A DNA stretch of 64,000 nt. Origin: Quercus robur (Eukaryota; Streptophyta; Magnoliopsida; Fagales; Fagaceae). This document shows, piece after piece, positions 22,394 through 33,215 of the stretch. The notes under the pieces were generated by a model. It was not told the origin of the DNA. It did not search any database and saw nothing but the letters and a program-made list of their open reading frames with translations. The stretch is from contig NC_065537.1 in the NCBI RefSeq assembly GCF_932294415.1, positions 63,998,290 through 64,062,289 of the forward strand, in the 5' to 3' direction. How positions within the stretch are numbered: the first letter of the stretch is position 1; every line of letters starts with the position of its first letter. The position numbers and the translations under genes were made by a program.

Positions 22394-23103
22394 CTTAAAA
22401 AGAAAAGAAAAAAAAAAACAACATGAAAAACATTCTCTACTGTGGGTTTCAATTACAAAATCTCATCAAGATTTACAAAATCTCACACATTATTTCAGCT
22501 TACTTAAGCATAACTCTTAATTTCTCACAAACCAAAAACACAATAAGTAAATAAAGTAAGATCTGTATTTTCTTATTTATACGACATTCAAAGCAACCTT
22601 AAAAATGGTTTGCAGACAACTATCTGAAAAAAAAAATCCCCTAAAACTCCTTTCACATATTCTTAGAAATTAAAATTACACAGCAAAGGATCTCATCAAT
22701 TGTCATGCTATTTCCAAGTAAAGTAGAATAGATTCACAACGATGGAATTTCCCTCCAAAGCAATTCATTTTTATTTCTAATTGAAGAGACAAATACACAA
22801 ACCATAATAAGAAATGAATGTGCTGCTAAAAAAAAAAAAGCAACTGGAAATATTGGACTATAATGACGTAATTGAAGAAGCTGATCACCAAATATGTTAC
22901 TGCATATTAAATTAACAACATAGTAAAGAATACAGTGTGTTTGGAGGCAGATTTAACTATACATTTGAACCTAAAATTTAAATCTTTATCAAATTTAAAT
23001 AAGTCTATAATCATTTCTATTAAAGATGAAGAATAATTGATTGATAGCTGCTATCATAGGCCGTCTGCCAGTTGAGGAAATTGCTGTAGAAGCCAAGAAG
23101 TCT

Positions 23104-23139
<36 letters not shown>

Positions 23140-23545
23140 CAAAAATATAACAACTCTAGAACTGTGCAAAACTTCATTGTATAAAGTTAAAAGTTATATA
23201 TTCTATAGAATTAAAAGTTACATATTTTACTGATAGATTGAGAAATAAAACTACAGTAAAGAAAATGAATAAACTTGACATCTACATTGCTTTAAGGAAC
23301 AGAAAAGCAAGGTTGTGGCTTAATTTATTTTTTGATACACTCATCATTTGCTAATCATAAAGGCAAAAAAAATATTAAGTTCCCATATCATTTGCATCTT
23401 TTTTTTAAAAAAATAAATAGCTTCAGCAATGCAATCGACTGTTGAATTTATTTCTAATCTTCATTTGCTGTTCAGTTTTATTTCTACTTGAATTTAAGAT
23501 ATAGATGAGACTTACAGAGTCTATATCCGTATCAATTTTCCAGGG

Positions 23546-23615
<70 letters not shown>

Positions 23616-24642
23616 AATCAATTATATCTCTGTCAAAGACCCAAACTCTCAAACCAATAATAAAGATTCAATTTTGAATGTGTGTTTGTCTTCCTTATAA
23701 TCTCAGAAACTGAGTTGTGTGTTCAAAACCGAGCAGCAAACCATTACTACCAATCCATATAACAAAATGTAATAAGAGAAACAAAAATCATCAAGCAAAA
23801 GAATGGAGAGATACCTCAACCAAAGCAGCCACGTTCTGTGAGGAGAGGAAGATAGGAAGGAAGGAACTCAGATAGGCGAGGAAGGAAGGAACTCAGATAC
23901 ACTGTGAGAAAGAGAAAGGCTCTTCTTCGATCTAGAGAGTTTGCGATTGTTATGGGTGGTGCTGCTGCTGCTGCCACCTGCTGACTTATGGTGGTTGTGG
24001 GTGAAACGGGAAAGGAGAAGGGGTTAGGAGAAATAGGGTTTGTGGGTATGGTGGGTATTGATTGAGTGGGTTTTGCGTTTATTGAGTTTTAGAAAAGTTT
24101 TATGTTGCGTGAAAAGTTTTTTTTTTTTTTTTTTTTTAGTTTATGTTTTTTTTTTTTTTTTTAAATATTGTGCTAATGTGGAAAATTATGGAAGTTTCAA
24201 AAGTTTCGGTTATATATATATATATATATATATATAACCTTAACATTTTTGTGCAAGCCTATATATAAATTAATCTTAAGTTTTCCCCCCAACGGCCAAG
24301 TCCATTTAAATGGTCAACTACTTATGAAATTTAAAATTTTGAAAACAAAATTGTAAAATTTGGAAGATTAGCAGACTTGCCCATTAAAGAATTAGTTAAA
24401 TACTAATACAAAGTTCAAGTAAATGGTTGACAGGCAAGCATTTGATACAAGTGAGAGAAGTAAATAGAAGTAAATGTTGACATATTACACTTTGACAGTC
24501 AAGCATTTATTGTCTGGTGCATTTATTGTATAGTAGGAGATCGTGATAGAAAAAACTACTACTTAAATTATTGATCGGGTCTACCAACACCAATTTATTG
24601 TTGTTTATAATTATAAAGCAGAGGTTGATTTTTTCGTTTACA
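22394..24642. other. AT-rich spacer with poly(T) and microsatellites
   Basis: It holds a T run of about 33 at 23107-23139, two further T runs near 24120-24160 and a TA tract near 24212-24235. A G/A-rich region at 23815-24060 may be a minus-strand 5' leader (CTTCCTTCC repeats). No other coding seen. Confidence 0.5.
23549..23611. repeat. (CT)n microsatellite
   Basis: About 63 bp of uninterrupted CT repeat. Confidence 0.97.
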
Positions 24643-24659
24643 AAAGCAGATAATGATAC

Positions 24660-25877
24660 GTTTGAATTTTTTTTTTTTTTTTTGAAAGTGAAACTTCACT
24701 TGAAATTCATTAAACACTTCAAAAATTGGAGTACAACAAAATCAGGCATAAAACACAAGCAGACCTAACATTTAGCCCTATCAATTTGGCAAAGTTGTTG
24801 AACCATAGGAGGCTCCATTTCAATCCAGGTCTGTGACATCCTGGTTTCTCTAGCCAACTTTGCTAATTCATGAGCCACTTTGTTGTATTCCCTTTTCAAG
24901 TGCTTGACTTTCCAGACATCAAAGAAAGAGGACAGCAGAAGTATCCCTTGAACAATGGGCTGCAACTCTCCATGGGGCGAGTTTGAGGAGATAGCATCAA
25001 CGATCAAAAGCGAGTCAGACTCAATAATAACTTGCTTGAGCATCATCTGTTGAGCTAGCAGAATCCCCTGCTCCACTGCTAATGCTTCGGTGACTTCCAC
25101 GCTATATTGTGCAGGCAGAATCTTTGCACTTGCTGCCACAACCATACCTCTACAATCTCGAATTACCACTCCCACACCAGAAGGTCTGCCATCTTCAGAT
25201 GTTGCACCATCCACATTTATCTTATGCAGACCCGATGGAGGTGCATTCCACCCAACCTCCGGAGGTTGCTGCCGAAGTAACTTGACAGCTGTAGCAACAT
25301 TATAGTCATTAAGGGCTCGCTGTGCAGTACCCCAGATATGAATTGAGGGGGAACCTTGTGCCTCATGAGCCACCCTATTCCGGTTGTACCAAATCGACCA
25401 CGCTGTGACAAAAAATATTTCCAAGTCATGGCAAGTTCCAGCTTCCATAATTCGAAATGCCACATTCACTACATCATTTGTTTTAGCCAAGAGATTGATT
25501 GGGCAAGACTGCCAAAACCACCAAACATCACAAATTTTTTTACAATAGAGAATAGCATGTTTTGTACTCTCTCCCTCCTTTCCACATAGAGGGCAGGAAG
25601 CATCAACATCAATACCTCTTGTCACCATATTCATGCGTGTCGGCAGTCCATTCACACAAGCTCGCCAAGCAAAAATTCTCACTTTGGCCGGAAGCTTAAG
25701 GTGCCACATTTTCCTCCAAAGTGGGGCTCTATAGTCGCCATCCGAGCATCCACCCAAATCCGGTTCTTCAACCAAAGGCAAAGCTACATAGTATGCACTT
25801 TTAACCGTAAACACACCCCTCTTGTTGCCCAACCAGATTATACTATCATTCGGTAAGCTGTAACTGAGTGGTTATTT
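24660..25877 (-). mobile_element. 5'-truncated L1-type LINE with perfect 17-bp TSD
   Basis: AAAGCAGATAATGATAC occurs at 24643-24659 and again at 25878-25894, a perfect 17-bp target-site duplication. A T run at 24667-24683 is the poly(A) tail of a minus-strand element. The body holds only the 3' coding part of a LINE. Together this is a classic target-primed insertion with 5' truncation. Confidence 0.96.
24765..25873 (-). pseudogene. LINE ORF2 3' part: zf-RVT and RNase H
   Basis: The frame is open from the truncation point (PLSYSLPND) to its stop, without a break. zf-RVT motifs: GVFTVKSAYYVA, LPAKVRIFAWRACVNGLPT, and CPLCG...H..LYC as the zinc ligands. The RNase H domain follows: INVDGAT, GVGVVIRDCRG, EALAVEQG, IESDSLLIVDAI and the final KVAHELAKLA. 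No reverse transcriptase is retained and no start codon is native, since the first Met is internal to zf-RVT. The lack of stops suggests a recent insertion. Confidence 0.93.
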
Positions 25878-25999
25878 AAAGCAGATAATGATACTATATG
25901 TGGTTATTTTTAATGGTAACACATGTCTAAGAGAATTCTTTTACAAAATACTTTTAAAAAAAAATTTATAAAAAAAAACTTACTTTTTTATACTTTTTT

Positions 26000-26244
26000 T
26001 TTATAAAAATAGTATGAAAACAGTCCAAAAATAATTGATTCATTTACTAACCAATGTCCTTACTTTCCGTGGCACAAGGAATCTTATTGGTTTATCTCAA
26101 CCCACCACCGAGTACAAGCACACAGATGCTCTTACTATAAGCATCACTACGCAGCCACCTTCATCTCCATCCATAAACATTGACTCAACAAGCCAGTCAC
26201 CTCTTTCTCCAAAAAAAAAAAAAAAAAACCAAGCCAGTCACCTT
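26000..26244 (+). promoter_or_regulatory. putative promoter and leader of the C2 gene
   Basis: TATAAAAATAG near 26002 is a plausible TATA box. Transcription would then start near 26035. The leader contains a 14-bp direct repeat CAAGCCAGTCACCT (26189-26202 and 26230-26243) on either side of a short C/T stretch and an 18-A run. The second copy ends one base before the ATG. Confidence 0.5.
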
Positions 26245-27426
26245 ATGGATTGCAGGGTCTTAAAACTTGTGATTCAGTCAGCGCATGGATTGAAAGACGT
26301 CAATCATGTGACAACAATGAAGCCTTACGCGATTGTTTCCATTCGCGACAACCAAAATAACCTCCATTCCTCAGAGGAAAAAACACCGGAGGACACAGGA
26401 GGTGGTTCAAACCCCACATGGAACTCCGAAGTTACGTTCAAAAACCTCGACATCACCAAGGCCAAGGAGAGCAACCATGAACTTGTTGTTAAGCTCATGT
26501 CACTCCGGACGGACCACTGGTTTAGGGACAAAGAAATCGGTGAAGTCCGTGTGTCCATCACAAAATTGCTGGAAGGTTTTGGTGGTAAAGCTAAAGCTGA
26601 TGCAGTAGTTGCTGAAAAACAGATGAGTGCCAGTGTTATGACCACAGATGAAAAGCCCCAAGGAACACTAGTCTTTTCTTACAAGTTTGAGAGCGTGAGT
26701 ACTGGACAGAAACCAGCAAGGCAGAAGAATTCTCCAACTGCGCAGCAAAATGTGCCGCAGAAACCTGAACAACCTGCTGGATTGGGGAATCCATTGATCT
26801 CCAAAACGGTGAAAGGGATTGTGGGAACTGCGTCGAACAATACCGGATTGAGAAGTGCGGTTGCCTCTAATGCTACTGCAGCCCGGCCTCCGCCTGCTAT
26901 TCAAACCCGTGATGCTGCTGCTGCTGCTAATCAGCGTGGTACTGCTAATGACCCGTCTGAGGGTAATAATGAAGGGATTGCGGGAACTGCGTCGAACACT
27001 ACTGGATTGACAAGCGCCTCTGATGTTGCTGGAGCCCCGCCTTCGCCTGCTATTCAAAACCATGTTGCTGTTGCTGATGATCAGCGTGGTACTGCTGATG
27101 ACCCGTCTGAGGATAATAATGAAGGGAACACTACCGGATTGACAAGTGCAGCCCCACCTTCGCCTGCTATTCAAACCCGTGTTGCTGCTGCTGTTGATCA
27201 GGGTGGTACTGCTGATGACCCGTCTGAGGATAATAATGAAGGGAACACTACCGGATTGACAAGCGCCTCTGATGCTGCTGCAGCCCCACCTTCGCCTGCT
27301 AGTCAAAACCATGCTACTGCTGCTGTTGATCATCGTGGTGCTGATGAGAATAATAATGATGAAGGTGAAGATGAAGATGATGGTTATGAAGAAGATGAAG
27401 GTTTTGAAGATGAAGATGAAGAATGA
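26245..27426 (+). CDS. SRC2-like C2-domain protein with repeat-rich acidic tail
   Basis: Start is taken at 26245 (MDCRVLKLVIQSAHGLKDVN); a further 70 upstream codons are open but low-complexity and include a poly(A)-encoded lysine run, so I treat them as leader. Product: 393 residues. Residues 5-150 form one C2 domain of the SRC2/BAP type (KPYAIVSI, NPTWNSEVTF, DKEIGEVRVSI, GTLVFSYKF). Members of this class bind membranes and act in stress or defence signalling; several calcium-ligand Asp positions look replaced, so calcium binding is doubtful. Residues about 191-372 hold four diverged repeats (GTAS, TTGLTSA, PPSPAIQ, GTADDPSEDNNE). Residues 373-393 are almost all Asp/Glu. The acidic tail and its repeats are the odd part. 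Eroded relatives lie at 38189 and 43439. No intron is needed. Confidence 0.85.
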   Translation: MDCRVLKLVIQSAHGLKDVNHVTTMKPYAIVSIRDNQNNLHSSEEKTPEDTGGGSNPTWNSEVTFKNLDITKAKESNHELVVKLMSLRTDHWFRDKEIGEVRVSITKLLEGFGGKAKADAVVAEKQMSASVMTTDEKPQGTLVFSYKFESVSTGQKPARQKNSPTAQQNVPQKPEQPAGLGNPLISKTVKGIVGTASNNTGLRSAVASNATAARPPPAIQTRDAAAAANQRGTANDPSEGNNEGIAGTASNTTGLTSASDVAGAPPSPAIQNHVAVADDQRGTADDPSEDNNEGNTTGLTSAAPPSPAIQTRVAAAVDQGGTADDPSEDNNEGNTTGLTSASDAAAAPPSPASQNHATAAVDHRGADENNNDEGEDEDDGYEEDEGFEDEDEE

Positions 27427-29080
27427 AGCTAGATATGGTCATGGAAGTATTATATAAGGATCTCAAGGGTGGTTATATTATATCTAGGTATGCATAATAC
27501 ATATAGTAATTAATAATGCAAGTCCACCTCAAATTAGCTATATGTACTGGTTTTGCTGTTTCTGTGTGAATCTTTATGCAGTCTTTCTTAGATTGTCAAG
27601 CTGAGACTGTGAATTATCTTAATGTTCTATTTCTACTATTTGTATCAGTACTGTTTCTATTTTGGGAATGATAATTAGTAGTTGTTGTGCTCACTTGGTA
27701 GTATCATTCAGTTGATCAGTTGCACTAACAATCTCTAAACTATTCTTCTGATACAGTATACATTAGTTTTCATTTTGGCAGTGTTTGCTCTGTTTTTGAG
27801 TTCGTGTAATTTCGGACTTAAGGATTGTTTGAGATAAAAAAAAAAAAAAAAAGTTAAAAAGAAAACTATTTTTAGTCAACGGAAAACTCTTATAAAAATA
27901 AAGCTTATTTTCTATAGGTTGTTTTCTGAAATTTTTTTTTTTGGAAAACAATCTCTCTCTCACACAGTGCATAATTCTTATAAATATTATATTCTTATGA
28001 CTTAGGAAAAAATATTTTCTTTTACTTATTCAGCCTTTCTCACAATAAACTCTCACTTCTTCTCCTCCTTTTATTTTTTCTCTCTTCTCACAATCTCACC
28101 ATCACCCCTTCTGGCCTCTTCTCTTCCCACAGACTTCTCTCTCTATCTACCTTTCTTCTCTTTTTTCTCCCTATTTGTTCTCCCCTCTATAATGCCATTC
28201 TTTAATAAGGTTTGTATTTTTTTTCTCCTCACAGATTGGTCAACGGTTCTATAACAATTTTTGGCATACTTATCAAACTATTTGTACTGGATTAGTTTGC
28301 CAGTAAAACTATTTGGCCTATGTGACATTTTGAACTATTTAAAATGGAACTTAAGGTTATAATGATTATTTTGAATTATGAGAAGTATGGTTTATATATA
28401 TATATATATATATATATTATGAACGTTATTGTTTATATACATGAGCAAAATGAGTATTTGAGATCATGAAAATTGAATATCTAATTTTGATTGTATCTAT
28501 TATCAAAATTTTAGTTTGAAAACCAAATTTATTCTTGATTTTTATTATTATTATTATTTATTTATATTGATTACATTATGTGAGTTTACACAATACACAT
28601 ATTATACATATTTTAAATTATACAAGAAATGTTATACAAACTATGAATACCAAATACCAGAAAACATTCTCAAACTCATTTTCAAGGTTGTTACCAAATA
28701 TCGAAAAAAAAAAAGATAATTTTCCAAAAAATACTCTCTGAAAAATGAATCATTTTTTCAGAAAATGTTAATGCCTAAACAAACAGAGCGATATTCCTTA
28801 TATTTTTTATGTGCATATAGGGTGGAGCAAGAAATTTTTCCGGGATAAGACTAAATGATATGCATATGTTTGACCCACTCATTATTGTACTAATAAATTT
28901 TCAAACATCAATTTTCAGACATAAATACAAATTTGTTAGTTTTGACATGTGTGTGAGATTTTTCATATAAAATTAGTGGTACCATATATTGCACTATGAA
29001 AATTTATTTTGTAATCAAATATAGACTGTCAATTGGTTTAATGTTCCTCAAAATAAAAATATTGGTTTAATAAGTAAAAG

Positions 29081-29115
<35 letters not shown>

Positions 29116-29203
29116 AAAATAAATAAATAGAAAATGAAGTAAAGTACTAAAATAGAAATAAAAAATGGAAAACAAAAAAGAAGAGTAGAGAGATGGAAGA
29201 GAG
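27427..29203. other. C2 gene 3' flank and AT-rich spacer
   Basis: The first ~300 bp are likely 3' UTR. Around 27820-28790 an inverted-end pair (GGATTGTTTGAGA and, reverse complement, GCTCTGTTTGTTTAGG) hints at another MITE, but the TSD is not clear. TA tract near 28399-28418; A run near 29082-29110. Confidence 0.4.
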
Positions 29204-29206
29204 TTA

Positions 29207-29609
29207 GGCCCTGTTTGCTTATCATTGGTGTGAATTTATTTTCTCTTTTCATTTTCGGAACTCATTTTTTGTTTCTTAAATCTTGTATTCATTTTCTCTA
29301 TTCAACTCATTTTATGTTTGGCATTATTTTTTAGTCTAGATTTTTCTTTTTTTTTTCTTTTTATATTTTTCAATTAAAAATTCAACACAATTGAGAGAGA
29401 GGGATTTTTTTTCAGTGTTAATGAGATTTACAGATTTGGTTTTTTTTTTTTACAAACATGCCACTATATATATTTTTAAGAAAATGAAAATACTAAAAAA
29501 TTGTATTTAATTTTTGTATTCAAATCTATTTTTTAAGTAGTGAAGCTCATAAAAAGCTGAAAATGAATACAGAATATACCACTTTTTTTTTTATCAAAAC
29601 AAACAGGCC
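29207..29609. mobile_element. Tourist-like MITE, TSD TTA
   Basis: Ends GGCCCTGTTTGCTTATC and (reverse complement) GGCCTGTTTGTTTTGAT, flanked by TTA at 29204-29206 and 29610-29612. Interior T-rich, non-coding, about 403 bp. Confidence 0.82.
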
Positions 29610-29660
29610 TTAGTGTGAGACGACTATGAGAGGACTTGCATTTGCATTGAGTCAAAAGGT

Positions 29661-29935
29661 CTTTTGGCAGGTGGCTAGAAAGTAGAATATTGGAAAATAA
29701 TGCAAACTATAAAAGTGGTAGAGTTTTGTTATGCTGATGTGTTGGGGCCGGGAGGAGAGATATTTGAACGAAACAATGACACATGGGGCCAGTCAGTTTC
29801 ATTTGGGAGACTTTAGGGCCTATTTTTTTGGGCTAGCGATAATGTTTTTTTGGACTTTTCCGCCCCTCCCCCTCCCACGTGTTTTGGATGGAAATGTACT
29901 GCATAGACTATTAATTGGGTTAATAAATAAAATGA
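29661..29935. repeat. local duplication unit A (unit B at 32043-32370)
   Basis: Shares GGTGGCTAGAAAGTAGAATA, GGGGCCAGTCA, CTTTTTGGAC and TGGAAATGTACTGCATA with unit B in the same order, with considerable divergence. The second LINE lies between the two units. Confidence 0.75.
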
Positions 29936-30242
29936 TAAAAAAAAAAAATCATCAACCATAAAATAAATTAACAAATAGAAAGTGGAGTAAAATAGAAATG
30001 AAAAAAAAGAGAAGGAAGAGAAGGAAAAATAGAGAGATTGAAGAGCAAAAATGCTAGTATCTAAATAAAACTCACGACCTGTTTATATGGTAAATTGTAA
30101 ATAATAAAAAAAAAGTAATAAATTTATAATTCCACTATTCATAATTTATCACATAAATAAGTTATGGTAAAATTGTAAATTTTGATACGATAAGTGTCAT
30201 TACTTTATTGAATAGAGCTTAGTGGGAAACTTTGAGAAAGAC

Positions 30243-32030
30243 TTTTTTTTTCTTTTTTTTTTTGATGGGAAAACATACTTCATTCAAACAGAAGAAAACT
30301 GAAATACATCATGGGCACACGCATGCTCAATAAAGCTAGGACATTCCTCTAGCCATGCGAAATAGTCCACCACATGCAAAGCATGTTGGGCAAGTAAATG
30401 GGCAGGGGCATTCCCCTGCCTTTTAACATGTGACACTTCTACAGCTCTAAAAGTCTGAAGTTCCTGTGTAATGCCACAAACAACGTTTTGGATTGAGGAA
30501 GGAGCATCACCAACGCCTTGGACTGCTCCAGTCACAATGAGCGAGTCTCCTTCAAAAGTTGCTTCCCTTATCCCCACGTCCTTCGCAAACTGGACAGCCA
30601 CTTCCATCGCCTTCGCCTCCGCTTCCACCGCTCCGGAAAGACCAATTCCTTTCTTGCTCAAAGCAGCAATGACCAGGCCAGCACAGTCACGGATGATCAC
30701 GCCAAAACCCACCTCCTTGCTCCTGGTGAAGACCGCCGCATCGTAATTCACCTTGTATTGGCCATGTTTCGGAGCTATCCATCGCACCACCTCCCGAGTC
30801 TGAGCTTCCTGCCTACTCCATACCTCATTCGCCGTTTGGAACTCCTCCAGTAGATAATGCGAGCACTTTATCACAGCCTCACCAGTTTTTCGTTTCCCAC
30901 TGTGCTTCACTTCATTTCTATTCCTCCAAATCCCCCAACATATCATTATGACCCTTTCCATTATATACGGGTAGACATCCTTCCACTTCAGCAGCTGACC
31001 CACGACATCAATAAACTCCCATGACTATGAAATTGTAAAAGGAAGGACTAGTTTGCTGTGAGACCATACTGTCTGCGCCTGTTTACAAAACCAGAAGAGA
31101 TGGGTCGCCGATTCAGCCGTATCACCACACTCCTCGCATATTCCCTCTTGAGTGACCTTCCTTCTCCATAAATTTTCCTTTGTGGCCAGAATGTTCCTAC
31201 ATGCCTTCCATGTAAAGTGCTTCACCTTGTTTGGTACCTTCATGCTCCATATACCTCTCCAAATTTTCCGAGCTACAGACTGATCCGAGCTTGTTGCTTG
31301 GCCACCTCCTTCCTGTGTTGTTTGAGCTAGACGGTAAGCACTACGCACCGAGAACTTACCATTTCTTGAATCCGTCCATATGAGTCTATCCCGTGCTCCA
31401 TGTGCACTCAGAGGTATACTAAGTATGGCCTCTACGTCTTGGGGAATGAAACACTGATTAATGAGGTCGACTTTCCACTCTTTGGTTGCACTATTAATAA
31501 GAGCAGACACTCTCGGCCCACATGGAAGATCACACTTTGGGGAGATGACCATGTATGTGTATGGGCTGGGGATCCACTTGTCTCGCCAGATATTTATTTT
31601 CTCTCCATCTCCCACCTGCCACCTCACTCCCTTTTTTATCAAGTTCTGTGTAGCCATTATGCTTCTCCACCCGTAAGATGCTTGTTTGCCCATTTTTGCA
31701 TCGATAAAATCACACCCCGGAAAGTACTTTGCCTTATAGACTCTGTAGAAGAGAGAGGAAGAATTGGTCTGTAGTCGCCAACCCTGCTTCGCTAACAAAG
31801 CAAGGTTGAATTTCTCCAGGTCCTTAAATCCCAAACCACCTTGATCTTTCGGGAGGCACATCTTCTCCCAACTCATCCACGCCATTCTCCTTTCATCTTT
31901 CTTTTGACCCCACCAAAAATGCCTCACCATCCCTGTAAGCTCCTGACACAAAGCTTTAGGTAGCAGGAAGCAGCTCATAGTGTACGATGGCACAGCTTGC
32001 GCTACCGCTTTAATTAAGACTTGTTGCATG
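30243..32030 (-). mobile_element. 5'-truncated L1-type LINE
   Basis: T-rich tract at 30243-30262 is the minus-strand poly(A) tail. GAAAGAC flanks both sides (30236-30242 and 32031-32037), a short TSD. The element keeps only the end of the reverse transcriptase, zf-RVT and RNase H. Confidence 0.88.
30284..32029 (-). pseudogene. LINE ORF2 3' part with one nonsense codon
   Basis: From 32029 the frame reads LIKAVAQAVPSYTMSCFLLP (end of RT) and GGLGFKDLEKFNLALLAKQ. zf-RVT follows: FSVRSAYRLA, VPNKVKHFTWKACRNILAT, and CEECGDTAESATHLFWFC. A TAG stop interrupts at 31025-31027, and the same frame resumes as SWEFIDVVG. RNase H then runs YKVNYDAAVF, GFGVIIRDCAG, EAKAMEVAV, FEGDSLIV, to the stop at 30284. 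Apart from the single stop, all 581 codons stay in one frame. It is a different LINE lineage from the copy at 24660. Confidence 0.92.
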
Positions 32031-32042
32031 GAAAGACGAGAT

Positions 32043-32370
32043 ATTTTGGAAGGTGGCTAGAAAGTAGAATATTAGAAAAATGTAAATTGAAAAGATGAAG
32101 TGAAGGAAGCTAATATATAGTGCTAAACTTATAAAAATTGTAGGCTTGTAATGATGACGTTTTGGGGGAGAAAAGCAGTGACGCATGTGGGGCCAGTCAA
32201 TAATGTTATACAAAATATTCTTTAGGTCCTATCTTTTAACCAGCTATAATGTCTTTTTGAACATTTTTGGGGGCATAGTAAAAAGTGGCTCAGCATAAAA
32301 GTAATGCAACTTTACTCAAGAATTGTTGAAAACAATGTTTTGTATGGAAAGGCACTGCATATTTGTTTTG
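32043..32370. repeat. local duplication unit B (partner 29661-29935)
   Basis: See unit A. The LINE target site is directly at the left edge of this unit. Confidence 0.7.
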
Positions 32371-32379
32371 TTATGGTAC

Positions 32380-33212
32380 TCTTTTTATCATTTTGCTATG
32401 AATTTTCGACCCCTCTTACAATATGACATTCATGGTTGTTTTAGGTTTTGCTTAATTGAATATTTCATCATTAATTTAATATACCTTATTCGAGTTTGTC
32501 TATTGAATTTGAAATAAAATATTTCAATACCATTCAAGGTTACCGCATATATATATATATATATATTAATTACTATTATATAAAAAATAATAGATTAATA
32601 TATTCAATTTTTTTAAGATCTCAAATAAAGTGTGCATATTATTATTAAAAACAATTGCTTATGGTTCTTTTGTAAATAAAATTAACATTTTGGGTAATTC
32701 TACATAAGAAATCTTACCTTCACTAACAACTCTTTTTCTCATTTCCCAAACCCACTCACGTGAAAGCAACCAATTGATTTCCTTTTGTCTGTTCATCCCC
32801 CCCTAACACAATAGTAAAGCGACGTACACATAATAAAATTGATTTTTTTTTTTCACACATGTTAAATCGAGAAACTTTTACTACTTTTCGTTAGGATCAT
32901 TATTAACATTTTATTTTTTAATCATCACCATTAACAATCTGCTATATTAATAGGTGTCAAATTGTACCTGATTGCTTCATCTATTTTTTTTTTTTTTAAT
33001 ATTTCCTCTACATTTTGGCAATTTTTTTTAATTTTGGATGGTATTGATTGAAATTGTCCAAAACCCTTGGAATGATCCAAAATGGGTCAAAATTTCATCT
33101 GAGGTGGAACATGGGGGTTACCATTATGATTTGCATATCGATCCAAGATTTTCTGTTTGTTCCGGTAGGAGTGGATTGAATGATATTCAAAACTATTAAG
33201 AGTTGTGTACTA
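32380..33212. other. AT-rich spacer
   Basis: No coding or repeat structure recognised apart from a TA tract near 32550. Confidence 0.5.
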
Positions 33213-33215
33213 TAA

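Noticed and set aside
25090..25589. Plus-strand frames opposite the LINE
   Set aside because: Shadows of the zf-RVT/RNase H frame on the minus strand.
26668..27333. 221-codon minus-strand frame opposite the C2 gene tail
   Set aside because: Mirror of the plus-strand tandem repeats; it has no domain, and the plus frame carries the C2 domain.
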